Shown here: positions 23,740-34,117 of the stretch, piece after piece | How the letters are laid out: the number at the start of each line of letters is the position of its first letter | Numbering within the stretch: position 1 is the stretch's first letter | Translations under genes and position numbers: made by a program | The notes under the pieces: generated by a model | Told to the model about the DNA's origin: nothing | The model's input: the letters and a program-made list of their open reading frames with translations, nothing else | Database searches by the model: none | Origin: Caenorhabditis remanei | Lineage: Eukaryota; Nematoda; Chromadorea; Rhabditida; Rhabditidae | Direction of reading: 5' to 3' | Assembly (NCBI RefSeq): GCF_010183535.1 | Contig: NC_071333.1 | Location: 1,550,001-1,614,000, forward strand | DNA: 64,000 nucleotides

Positions 23740-25190
23740 ATTGCTCCGGGTGTTCTGGAAGAAATAAGAAATTGGAATCACTTTGGAAATATCGGTTGTG
23801 ACGGGTATCACTGAAAAGCTAGAAAAAAACGCTGATGCCAAGTGTTTATTCAATTTTGCTTCTGAGGTCTGGTATTCAAAAAAGGAGGTTCAGATTGGGA
23901 CCGCTAACAGTTCATTACTTTCCTGACTTATAAAATGTATCAGCAATGTGGTGAATGGGGTATCGAGGCTGTGTGGTGTGAATAAAGGTGTCGGTTTGGC
24001 TCCCGGCCACGTGAAAGATTTTTTCAAAACATTTTGCACGGCACTGTATATTCTCGCATAAAACACGTACAATGCCTAAAATAAGGGTATTTTGTCTATC
24101 CAAGAGTCAAACAAAATGGGCAGGCTCTTGAAAAGACGTATTTCAGGATTCTACCGCGGGCCTTTTTATGGGGCAATACATGAACGCAGATTAGTTTGAG
24201 CAGAGCACCTGACACTGCAAGTTTCGGAGATTGATGTCTAAAAAAGCATAAGTCGTAAGACGAGAAATTTTAATACATGAAAAACGTTGATTTTATGCAT
24301 TTTTCTAAGATTCGGGCAAATTAAAAATGTTCTGAGAAAATTGCTTTTCGGGGAAAAAGAACAAAAAAGAAACTACTGTAGTTTTATGAGAAACCTCGAG
24401 AATAATTGTCCGCGCACTTTCTATCTGATGTCAGCCGTCAAGACGTCGCCCTTTTAAAGGATCCCATTACAGTACGAAAGAGCGTGGACTTCTCTCAGAA
24501 ATAGTATACATTAGAATTGGACCAATCAGAACGTTGCCTAATTAGCTGCATTTAAAGTCGTTTTCTGTGGCTCTTAAAGAAATGTCATCGTTTTTTTGAC
24601 GCTACTTTCAAACGGTCTATAAATTTGGTTATAGGTATTTTCGACCACGAGGAGTCCATTTCTGTAGTCAAAACCTTCAAAATGTTCCTGCGAGCTGAGT
24701 TATGAGCTCTCAAACTTTTCATATGAGTAAGCCTCTTCACATGGAATTTCAAATCAGCCTTATAAATGAGCCCGCGCGGTTTCATTTGTGTTCCTCAGCG
24801 GTTCACCTGTGCTTGTACGTAGCAAAAATAAGAAAATCTTCCGTATACTACTTGTCGATTTGGAATTCCACGCGAAAAAAACTCCTTACTTTTCCTTCTT
24901 TCTGAATTAGTTTTTCTCACGACGCTCCAAAAGATTTGATAATTAACTAACTTCATTGAGCCAAACTAATGTCTTCAATTTGCGCTTTTCCTATTATTAC
25001 ATTATCTTTATTATCCTAATTTCAAATTATCTAAACTGATGAACTGAACGTACCTGATAGACTTCACTTCGCTTTGAGCACAACGAAAGATTGGAAGAAC
25101 GAAAGAATGAAGTTCTCTTGAATGCGGAGGCTGTATTTATACTGAATTCTTTTCGTCCCCGAGGTCTTCTGCGGCTCTCCTACTTTTCTG
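23740..25190. other. Intergenic, no gene recognised
   Basis: It holds the presumptive upstream region of the DUF316 gene. Short ORFs near 23890-24100 and 24585-24905 lack support. Confidence 0.35.
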
Positions 25191-25640
25191 CTCTATTCCA
25201 TTACACTTTCTAGAATATGCACTCTTTCTCGTTCGCCTCTAGATGTTCCCTGCTATCTGTTTGGTTTTTTTGGAATGCCATACATTTTTGAGCACTAAAT
25301 GTTCCTCTGCTCTCTCGGGACTATAGTTTTTTCGAATTGACGCACGTTTCCTGTTCTCTAATTGTGTCGGCTTTCTTATTCATGGCAGCGTTTTTTTTGA
25401 GCCACATGCTTTCTGCCCAAGCTCTCAAGAGGCAGCTTCTTCCGTTACACTTTCTGGAATGTGAACTCTTTCTCAATCGTCTCTAGATGTTCCCTGCTAT
25501 CTGGTCCGTTCTTGTGAGTGCCCATGCATTTTTTAGTGCAAAAAGACAGCTCCTTTCCGTTATTTTTTGCTCAGATGCTCTTTCTTTTCCGTCTATTGAG
25601 CTCCCCTGCTTTCTGTTCCGTTTTTATGTATGCCAGGCGT
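25190..25640. repeat. Diverged tandem units preceding the 381-bp repeat
   Basis: Three related stretches: TTCCCTGCTATCTGTTTGGT (about 25248), TTCCCTGCTATCTGGTCCGT (about 25490) and TCCCCTGCTTTCTGTTCCGT (25602). Each is followed by a GCC(A)T(A/G)CATTTTT-like word. The first two are also preceded by matching CACTTTCT(A/G)GAAT(A/G)T sequence. The spacing suggests three old tandem units of roughly 120-240 bp. Confidence 0.45.
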
Positions 25641-25982
25641 TTTTTTGTGCATCTTTTCTCATATATCTTATTGCGCCGTCTTTCTCCTTGATTGACGGCT
25701 CCGTCAGTTTGGGCACACCATGAACCCTTATTTTCTCAAACATCACACATCGAGAATTTCGTTAGCAGGATGAGGGGTCTGGCTGGAAAGCACCGATTTT
25801 ATTCTTATGAACTATCTGTGAAATCATATTTATTGAGAGGAAAATATTTGCAGGAAAACTCAAAGTCAGAAATTTTCCAGTCCACCGAATCTTCTTCATG
25901 TCTGCAATTATGATGAAATCTCACCGTAGAATGATATTTTACACTACTCCTCATCTTCTCGAAGTTCATCTTTCATGTCTAG
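25602..25982. repeat. 381-bp direct repeat, left copy
   Basis: It begins TCCCCTGCTTTCTGTTCCG and ends CTTTCATGTCTAG, with no difference seen from the copy at 28638-29018. The left LTR of the retroelement begins at the very next base (25983). The reverse strand contains an AATAAA. Confidence 0.85.
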
Positions 25983-26123
25983 TGTTATATCCGTGAAGAT
26001 ATATAAACCTGGCCTAGCACCCTAGTTCACGTGCTCTACTTATTGAACTTGTTATTTCCTATGGAAATCAGTTTGTAAATAAACCTGTTCTAAATAACTC
26101 GCTTACGGCTCGATCGCACAAAC
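25983..26123 (+). repeat. 5' LTR
   Basis: 141 bp, identical by eye to 28174-28314. It contains a TATA-like GATATATAAACC and an AATAAA near its 3' end. Confidence 0.8.
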
Positions 26124-26130
26124 GCAACAG

Positions 26131-26141
26131 TGGCGATCAGG
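26131..26141 (+). promoter_or_regulatory. Putative primer-binding site
   Basis: TGGCGATCAGG starts with the TGG that pairs with a tRNA CCA end, 7 nt after the shared LTR end. The tRNA is not identified. Confidence 0.45.
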
Positions 26142-26214
26142 ATCACTAAAGAACGACGAGAGACTCAAGAAGAGAACCACCAAACGACCACAAGAGAAAC
26201 CAAAGGAGTAGACG

Positions 26215-28164
26215 ATGGTAGAAGAAGCTCAAGGTATGAACGTTCACATTTCGATGGATGAGGTGCTGAAGGCGTTGGCCGACGGACGATTGAAATTGAC
26301 GACAAAGACAACCGAAGGAGCAGGAACTGGACTCGTGGATTCGATTTCGAGAAGAATCGCAAATTTTGAGTATGAACCAGAAGAAGGTCAGGCATTTGAA
26401 GACTGGTACTTGAGATATGGAGACACCATTACGGGTGAAGGCACTGATTTATCAGATGAAGCCAAAAGAAGACTAATAGTGAGCAAATTGAACCAAAGAG
26501 ACTACAACTATTTTACAAATAGAATCCTACCAGATAAGACGAGTGAGTTCAAATTTGAGGAAATTGTGAACAAACTGAAAGAATGTTTTCCATCGACAAG
26601 ATCAACATTTGCAAGAAGAATGGAATTTTTGAAAATCATAGACGAAGGCGGCGATTTAGGAGAATACACCGGAAGAGTGAAGAAAGCCTATGCTGATGCC
26701 AAATTCAATGAGATGAGTTCTGAACAAGTGCAGTGTTTGATGTGGATAAAGGGTCTAAGAACTAACGGAACAGTTGATATAAGAGCTCGGGCTATGCAGA
26801 TCATGGAGACAAGACCGACGACGACACTTATTCAATTGGAGCATGAGATCATGAAGTTGCTAGAGTTCAGAGAAGACGCCAAAAACATTGGGGGATGTAG
26901 AACTAGTGAAGAGGTATTTGCTGTGAGAAAGATGAGAACTGAGAAAGCGAATGAACAGAAAAGATCGAGCCAGAGACACTTGCAAAGAAGAAAGAAGCAA
27001 CGTGAGAACGAAGGAAGTTCTGTAGATGAAGATGATTCGGACGAAGAGAAGCCGACGAGAAATCATAATCAGAGAAAGAAGAAATGCCATCGATGTGGAG
27101 GTGAGCATAACGCAATGAATTGTTGGGCCAAGAATAAGGAATGTTTTGACTGCGGACGCAGAGGACATGTATCCAAAATGTGCCAAGAACAACAAGATGA
27201 TGATGAGAAGTCTGACCGGTTGTGTCACAGAGCTATTTATGCAGAAGATGACAGTTATGAGAAGACTCGGATCTATCGAACTATTGAGGTGAATGGACTT
27301 GATGTGAAGATGCAGGTGGATACCGGTGCAGACATCAGTTTTATTAGCAGAGAGGACGGGAAAAGATTGAGAAGACCAAAGTTGAAGAGAACAAAAACTG
27401 AAATTTTTGATGCTGGCGGATTGAAGATGCAACTGGATGGAACATTCAAGTGCAAGATCAAATACCAGGGAATTGAGAAAACAGTTGAAGCTTACGTCGG
27501 AGACGCGAAGAGTTTGTTCGGTTTGGATTGGTTGAAGAAACTTCCGGAAGTGCTGAATCTCGAGAAGATATGGATGAATCATATAGTTGCGAAGACCCCG
27601 AACAGAAGTGGAGACATCTACAAAGTCAATGGTGTATACGTGAATGATTCGAAGCCGAGAAAGGGATCGACAGAGGTCGTGAAGAACGGATCGATGAAGA
27701 GACATGTGAGACGTTGGCCAGATGAGAAGTTTGTGAAGATTCAAAGGAATCGTGAAGAGACTGGAAAGGAGAGATTCAAGAGTTTCGTGACAAGAAGTCC
27801 AAATCCTGGTCGGAAGGAGAAAGTTGGAGCCTTTGAGAGACACGATCGTTGGAAAAAGAAGAACCCTAAAGAGAACTCGAGATTGCAACCTGAACTAAAA
27901 GTTAGTTTTCCAGAGACATTGGGGCAGCATGCACAGTGGAATCGTGGCTGGAATCAACAAGGAAGTAGCACACCATCGTTGCCAATCCCACCACAGGCCA
28001 GCTTTGCAATGTACCCATGGAGAAACAATTTTGGATGCTCGGAGATGACCGGACGATACGTGTGGATTCCAAATTGTTACGAGATGAGAATGATGAGTGG
28101 ACCAGATGCCAATTGGAGAGGATTCCATCAGAATGACGTGGCACCCGTGGACTTTCGCTGTTAG
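26215..28164 (+). CDS. Gag-protease polyprotein of an LTR retroelement
   Basis: A 649-aa single ORF. Residues about 50-230 match retroelement capsid style (AFEDWYLRYGD, FPSTRSTFARRMEF). Two zinc knuckles follow at about 291-323: CHRCGGEHNAMNC, a CX2CX3HX4C variant, and CFDCGRRGHVSKMC, canonical CX2CX4HX4C. The aspartic-protease signature VDTGADISFI lies at about 368 with a downstream SLFGLDWL segment. The C-terminal 200 residues are basic, then tryptophan- and proline-rich, and end at TAG without polymerase motifs. The stop overlaps the polypurine tract, so the deletion of pol is clean. Confidence 0.85.
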   Translation: MVEEAQGMNVHISMDEVLKALADGRLKLTTKTTEGAGTGLVDSISRRIANFEYEPEEGQAFEDWYLRYGDTITGEGTDLSDEAKRRLIVSKLNQRDYNYFTNRILPDKTSEFKFEEIVNKLKECFPSTRSTFARRMEFLKIIDEGGDLGEYTGRVKKAYADAKFNEMSSEQVQCLMWIKGLRTNGTVDIRARAMQIMETRPTTTLIQLEHEIMKLLEFREDAKNIGGCRTSEEVFAVRKMRTEKANEQKRSSQRHLQRRKKQRENEGSSVDEDDSDEEKPTRNHNQRKKKCHRCGGEHNAMNCWAKNKECFDCGRRGHVSKMCQEQQDDDEKSDRLCHRAIYAEDDSYEKTRIYRTIEVNGLDVKMQVDTGADISFISREDGKRLRRPKLKRTKTEIFDAGGLKMQLDGTFKCKIKYQGIEKTVEAYVGDAKSLFGLDWLKKLPEVLNLEKIWMNHIVAKTPNRSGDIYKVNGVYVNDSKPRKGSTEVVKNGSMKRHVRRWPDEKFVKIQRNREETGKERFKSFVTRSPNPGRKEKVGAFERHDRWKKKNPKENSRLQPELKVSFPETLGQHAQWNRGWNQQGSSTPSLPIPPQASFAMYPWRNNFGCSEMTGRYVWIPNCYEMRMMSGPDANWRGFHQNDVAPVDFRC

Positions 28165-28173
28165 AAGGAGAGA
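28163..28173 (+). promoter_or_regulatory. Polypurine tract
   Basis: AGAAGGAGAGA lies immediately upstream of the 3' LTR, where plus-strand priming is expected. Confidence 0.6.
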
Positions 28174-28314
28174 TGTTATATCCGTGAAGATATATAAACC
28201 TGGCCTAGCACCCTAGTTCACGTGCTCTACTTATTGAACTTGTTATTTCCTATGGAAATCAGTTTGTAAATAAACCTGTTCTAAATAACTCGCTTACGGC
28301 TCGATCGCACAAAC
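28174..28314 (+). repeat. 3' LTR
   Basis: 141 bp, same sequence as the 5' LTR. Confidence 0.8.
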
Positions 28315-28363
28315 ATTGTTATGTCTTCTGGTGGCGGGAGAAGGGACTTATAAAACCATTTAT

Positions 28364-28621
28364 TTACATGGTGAGAATCGGCTTATTCTGCTGATTTCCA
28401 CGTCTCGATTGGCATTTCCTTGCAATGTGTCCCTTCTCTCCACACTCGTAACAATCTTCATTCATAGTCCAACATCCATCTGATGCGTGTCTTCCTCCAC
28501 ACCGATAACATCCTCGATAAACTCCCTTTCTTTCACTTTTTGCTGCTCGCACCATCCAATTCTCTTGTCCGACGGTTGCGTCCTTCTTTATCTCCATAAT
28601 CTTCAGAATCTCGGCTTCCAA
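28364..28621 (-). pseudogene. Antisense gag zinc-knuckle fragment of a second, related retroelement
   Basis: The minus strand encodes CYRCGGRHASDGC and CYECGEKGHIARKC, the same CX2CX3HX4C plus CX2CX4HX4C pair as the sense Gag but clearly diverged. No capsid or protease remains. It lies between the right LTR and the right 381-bp repeat. Confidence 0.7.
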
Positions 28622-28637
28622 CTTTGCTAAGGTTGTA

Positions 28638-29018
28638 TCCCCTGCTTTCTGTTCCGTTTTTATGTATGCCAGGCGTTTTTTTGTGCATCTTTTCTCATAT
28701 ATCTTATTGCGCCGTCTTTCTCCTTGATTGACGGCTCCGTCAGTTTGGGCACACCATGAACCCTTATTTTCTCAAACATCACACATCGAGAATTTCGTTA
28801 GCAGGATGAGGGGTCTGGCTGGAAAGCACCGATTTTATTCTTATGAACTATCTGTGAAATCATATTTATTGAGAGGAAAATATTTGCAGGAAAACTCAAA
28901 GTCAGAAATTTTCCAGTCCACCGAATCTTCTTCATGTCTGCAATTATGATGAAATCTCACCGTAGAATGATATTTTACACTACTCCTCATCTTCTCGAAG
29001 TTCATCTTTCATGTCTAG
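28638..29018. repeat. 381-bp direct repeat, right copy
   Basis: Same length as 25602-25982 and no mismatch seen. With the antisense gag fragment it may represent the terminal repeats of an older minus-strand element into which the newer one inserted or recombined. Confidence 0.85.
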
Positions 29019-30232
29019 AGAATACACTATTTTTGTTGCAAAGATAAGACCGCGAAAGTAATCAGATTCTTTGCTTCCAAGCGAAATTAAAAAAAAGCAG
29101 TCATAAAATTGGAGCAGTTTCACGCGAATAATGGTTCACTGAGATGGCGAAATGAATGCTTCAGGAGCAAATATCGGTGTAGTTATTTTGATATATAGTT
29201 ATTCATAAAATAACAATGAATGTAAACAGTCATAAGAGATCTCGAAGTTAAAGTGTCAAAAAAGTGCAATGAGAAGATATGGAATTTTGGATCTGGGGAA
29301 TGACTATGACGCATAAGAAAAATTAGATAGTGAACTTAACATCCGTTCAGCAGAATTAACTTAGTACGAAATAAAGAATGCAATCCGAAAATTGGAAAAA
29401 AACAATTTGAAAAAGCTGTGGGAATGCGATACTTGCAGTTTTAAGTAGAAAATGGACAACTTTGGTAGTGTGACAGGTCTCACTGATTATCACATAATAT
29501 TGATTGTTCATGGACTAGACATATCACAAATAGAACTTCAATTTTGTAGTTAACGACTTTTATGTACAAGCTCATCCTAAAAAGTAACAGGTAGTCAACA
29601 GCTCAAAAATCTCTTCCACACTCACAAATGTGACAATTTTCAGCTAAAAAATGAACCTGTTGCATTCTTTATGACCAGTACTGTATTTTGAGGGAGACGA
29701 AATATGGCGATATTGTGAATTCAGATAAGATCATTTTTAAATAATCGATCCCCCTATGAAATTCTGTGAATATCTCAACTTTTCCTACGCATCAGATTCA
29801 TTTCAATATAACTGGTTGTTTCAGTGATCTTTTATGACTGTACATTTTCTTATCCAGAGTTTGATTAGTATACTGTATACTGCAACTGACAGTGTTTATA
29901 ACTGATTGTATCTCAAGATAAATTGGGAAGGTAGGCGAGATGACCTAGTCTTGGGGCGGAGTCATCGTTTTGGGCGGAGTCGTCGTTTGCAATGCAGTTC
30001 CTAATACTGATCATCTCCATTCTATTTCTGATTCATTCATTCCTCAATATGGGTTGTGACCAGTGCAACCAAAAGTGGTGATGCATGTTTCTCTATCCTT
30101 GCTTTATTCTTTCTTACTTTTTTGTTCATTCAGCTTTGATGCCAATTCTACCCGTCTTCCAACATAACCATTCTCAACAAATATTTTTTCAGCTCAACCA
30201 CCGTGTTTCAACAAAACTTTAATCTCGGAAAG
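29019..30232. other. Intergenic, likely promoter region of the ELM2 gene
   Basis: No exon recognised. A TTTTTTCAG acceptor at 30184-30192 just upstream of the next start is a likely trans-splice site. Confidence 0.4.
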
Positions 30233-31646
30233 ATGTCAAAACGACATTCAAAAGCAGTGGCTCCATTTCAACCGATTGCCAAGCGTGCCCGGCATGTCCT
30301 GGGCGAACAATTTTCTAACTCAAATCAATCGGTTCCACGACAGAAGAAAACGAAAAGAAATCAGGATCATATAGAAACCAAGTCGAATGCTTCACCATTT
30401 CAACGGCCTCAGTCCACCACATTATCTGAAGCAGAAAAGAAGAAAAACATGGGACCGACTATCAAGAAGGGAAAGATTAGAATGGGTGTTAGATTTCAAG
30501 CCAAAATTCCCCAACTACTCTCAACTGTCCCCAAACAGGACTATAAGGATGAAAAGGATCGCGAAGAAAGAATCTGGGCGCCTTATGAGTCTGATAACAA
30601 GAATGTGGTGGAGAAGAAAAAATTAGAGAAGAAGTTCCATGATGATGTCAGAGATGTCTACTTTATGCCAATTTGGAGGCAATTTAATGGTCACATACTT
30701 TTTGAGGAGGCTTTGCAGCATTTGATGCAAAACAAGTACAATATGGCTGACAGTTTAGATACCATCGACGAAGTTTTGAAACGTCGTCCGCAAATGATCA
30801 AGCATGCCCGCATAGCACAAACTGCCAACTTGGAGTTGTATGGAGTGAATGAGATGGTTTCAATGAGAGATTTGCAGCAAAAAGCGGTTAGTTATTTCTA
30901 ACAGTTTCTACAAAAAAACTTCATAGTTCTCTAATAAATTCAATGTTTTATATTTTCAGCTTCCCAACTTTTCACTCGATGAAGTGCACCACTACAGCTT
31001 CCAATACATCAGAAACTTCATGTTCCACAACTACTGGAATTCCCTCTGTATGTGCAAAGACAAATCATGCACAATTGTGGAGTTTGAGCCAAGAATCGGA
31101 TGTGTTAACTGCACAAAAAATTCAAGAAATCCAAGTGCTAATGAAAAATTGTGCTTGATTTGTCAGACATATACAGCTTTGACTGGGAAAAGGCGTCCGG
31201 CGAGGGATGTTTGTTTCACAGCCGAAGAGGAGAAGACAATCGAACAATGGAATACGAAGGAGCGAGATGTTGGAAAAAGTTTGAGAAGAGATCAATTCGA
31301 AAAGTTAATCAAGGATGAAGACATGCAACGACTCAGAAATCTGGATATCACTGAAGAAGAGAAGATTATTCTCAACTTCTCAGACACTGAAACGGAGCAA
31401 AATTACTCAAGAATGAACAAGAAAGCAAAGGGAAAGTATCTTATCGATCAACTGAAATCATTCAAGTTGCCTCTTTTCGCTTCTTGCAATTGCAAAGGTG
31501 TAAAGAAAAGACAAGATCTTATTGTAAAACAGGAACTCGTACTCCCAGATGAATGTTTTGGCAAAGATTACATAATGGAATTCCTCGGGAACTTCAATCC
31601 GTGGTTTGATCTCAACGAACAAATGGAAAAGCAGAAGGATCAGTAG
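30233..31646 (+). CDS. ELM2-like / GATA-like zinc-finger chromatin protein (copy 1)
   Basis: Exons 30233-30886 and 30960-31646 give 446 aa with a phase-0 intron. The start MSKRHSKAV follows a trans-splice-like acceptor. The N-terminus is basic and disordered. An ELM2-like core follows: ERIWAPYES and GHILFEEALQHLMQNKYNMA. Exon 2 carries a GATA-type CX2C...CX2C finger, GCVNCTKN...LCLICQTY, and an acidic helical stretch. ELM2 and GATA fingers together occur in MTA/EGL-27-type subunits of histone deacetylase complexes, so a nuclear chromatin role is likely by family. The canonical SANT domain is not obvious. The paralogue at 45904-50024 shares the intron at the same site (…QKKA|LPNF). Confidence 0.65.
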
Positions 31647-32288
31647 GCGGGTGGGACAACTCAAAAGAAGCTCAAAAAGTGATTCACATTTCTAATTTTT
31701 TCACATAATTTTCTGTTTTATGAATTGAAACATAATTCAAAATTGTTTTCTTTCTGTCCATGTCTCATATTTTATTCAGTTTCTTTTCCTCCACTTTTTT
31801 ATGAGTCATTTTTTGTGTTGTTCTTCTTTTTTTTCCTTCTTATATTTTACTCTCAATAAATATGTCAAAATAGTAAAGTTATTTCTCGATGACACTTATA
31901 TTTTTTATTATTTCATCATTTTGCCATCTACATGTGGTCTGCCCAGGTTTCAGCATCAGTAGATAAGCATACGAGTAACTCGAGCGGTGGTACTGGTAGC
32001 ACCATGCAGAAAGTATTCATAAACAATATGCGTATTCTTTATATTGTTAGAGTACTTTAGTCTCATAGCATCGCCGAAACTCTATCAGTTTCTAAAAGAT
32101 CCACGGCACCGACGGGCTACCTGTAATATTGCTTTTTCCTACTCCGAGCTCTACACGGTATCTCGGTTTAGGGGCATTTTGTAGAGGCGAGATTCAAAGT
32201 ACAGCAGAATCTGTCCTGGACAGCTTTCTAATTTTGCCTCAAAAACCAATACTTTTTCTCCTAACCATCTTTTTTTGAACACCGTTAT
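31647..32288. other. Intergenic; 3' region of the ELM2 gene
   Basis: An AATAAA lies near 31857, consistent with polyadenylation of the gene ending at 31646. Nothing else recognised. Confidence 0.4.
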
Positions 32289-32296
32289 CCGCATAC

Positions 32297-32769
32297 CAGA
32301 GTTGCATGGAATTCCGACTTCCGACTTCCGACTTCCGGGCATTTTTTCCATTCATACTTCCGACTTCCGACTTCCGGATAACAAAAATCACTTCCGACTT
32401 CCGACTTCCGACTTCCGGATAAGGAATTTTACTTCCGACTTCCGTCATTCCATAACTGTGGAATTTTCGAAAAGTGCATTTCGCAAAAATGCATGGAAAA
32501 ATGGTCTAAAAGGACAGAAAATAGGCTGTTCTTCAGCCAAAAACTAACTTTTCCACTGATTTTCGCGAATTTTATGATTTTTCTCTTGGAGTTTTTGAAA
32601 GTTTGAGAAAAAATCTAATTCCGACTTCCGACTTCCGACTTCCAACTTCCGACTTCCGGGCGTTTTTTCACTTCCGACTTCCAAGTTCCGACTTCCGGAT
32701 AAGGAAATTCACTTCCGACTTCCGACTTCCGACTTCCGGATAAGAAAATTTCACTTCCATGCAACTCTG
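32297..32769. mobile_element. Non-autonomous hAT-like element filled with ACTTCCG repeats
   Basis: Perfect 15-bp terminal inverted repeats CAGAGTTGCATGGAA / TTCCATGCAACTCTG are flanked on both sides by the 8-bp direct repeat CCGCATAC (32289-32296 and 32770-32777). Eight-base target duplications and CAG-starting termini are the hallmark of the hAT superfamily. The 473-bp interior has no transposase. It consists of two clusters of tandem ACTTCCG units (about 32312-32450 and 32618-32755) around a short spacer. Confidence 0.8.
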
Positions 32770-32777
32770 CCGCATAC

Positions 32778-33010
32778 CCAACACTATCATCCGCACCACG
32801 CTATTGCTCTCTTTTACCGGCTGCTCATCTGCCCCCGGCTCACAAACTCCAAGTAAACCTATAAATGCTCACTTCTTCGATCTCAAAGCTTTCATTCGAA
32901 TCTCTCATCTCACCTCATTTCTTTACCTCAACGAGCTTTTATTTGATCCTAAAAATGTGTTCTACTCTATTTATTTTACCCGTTTCAATTGAAAATTGTC
33001 AACTTTGAAA
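32778..33010 (+). repeat. Possible LTR fragment hosting the hAT-like insertion
   Basis: CCTATAAATGCTCACTTCTTCGATCT here resembles ACTATAAATGCTGACATTTCTCGATCT in the LTR-like region near 55835, and similar pyrimidine-rich sequence follows. Similarity is short and judged by eye. Confidence 0.3.
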
Positions 33011-34117
33011 GGGTGCCGTGGTATCAATAATTGCCCCAAAAAGTTAAAGTTAATAAATTAAACAGAACGAATATAAAAGTATATTTTTGTAGTTTATAAC
33101 TTTGATTTGAGCTGTTCAATTAAAATCACTATAACTCTCTAGAAAGAGCCACACAAAAAAACTGCCGAGTACAAAAATGCATCTTTACTTTTGATCTGTA
33201 CAATCCATAAAAATTTCACTTTGCGGGACAATCAGTTTTACCGTAACACACTCTCAAAGTTTTTTTCGCTCTTCTTGCTGATCAGCTAAAAATGTCTACA
33301 TTTTCATTCTGACAATAAAATTATAAAAACTCAAGAAGACGTATTCCCCTTCTCTGTTATTTTTTTCACAACTTTTTTTGCCAAAATCCATTTTTCTTGT
33401 CCTTCCAACATAATAATTGGTGATTCAACATTCATTTTTGTGTTATTATATCTTTTTCCACTACTTTTATGCTTGTGGTGTACAAAATTAAGAAATTTGG
33501 ATAATTATCAAACTTTTCGGGGTAAAGTTTGAGCGATATTGCCAAAAAATTGAGAGTTTGGCGCGCCGTTGACGCGTTCCTCATCGAGGCGCGCTCTCCA
33601 TCGGCGAGCGTTCTGGACAAAGTCCCCCCTTCCAACCTCCCCCTTTGCCGAACGAAGTGTTCTTTTCTTTGCCAGTGGTAACCATTGCGTGTCGACCCGC
33701 ATTTTTTATTTGCTCTCCTCTCCTCAAAAGCGTTACTGGTCGTATCAAAAACGAGAGAGAAAAAGAGAAAAAGAGAAGAAGTGAAAGTGATGACGTCGTC
33801 TTAGGATGGTCGAAGCGGGAGAACAGTTGCGAAACACTCGTGATGTCGTCTGCGTCTCTCTCTCACTCCCTCTCTTTTTTCTATCTCTTTTTCTTTTCTC
33901 TCTTTTTATTGTCTCTCCATGCTTGCTTCTTCCCGCTTCTTCGGTGCCCGCCTGGCGCTTTTACACACTATGTCACGTTCCGTTTTCACCAACGTTTTTA
34001 TCGGTTTTTTGTCTTGCTCACTCTTAAATTTTTATTTCGAAAACAATCGTAGGACAACTTTCAGGTAATGTGATAGAGGAGAACATCAAATCAAACGAGA
34101 AAGAAAACGAACACCTT

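Larger units (their letters stand above)
25983..28314 (+). mobile_element. LTR retroelement with only gag-protease, non-autonomous
   Basis: Two apparently identical 141-bp terminal repeats (25983-26123 and 28174-28314) begin TGTTATATCC and end in CACAAAC. A primer-binding-site-like TGGCGATCAGG lies at 26131 and a polypurine tract AGAAGGAGAGA directly precedes the right LTR. The single ORF has Gag and aspartic-protease motifs, but reverse transcriptase, RNase H and integrase are absent. No matching target duplication flanks it. Identical LTRs suggest recent insertion or conversion; replication would need enzymes from a related element. Confidence 0.8.

Noticed and set aside
26860..27888. 342-aa ORF on the minus strand
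   Set aside because: It is antisense to the Gag-protease ORF, which has zinc knuckles and a protease motif; the antisense product has no domain.
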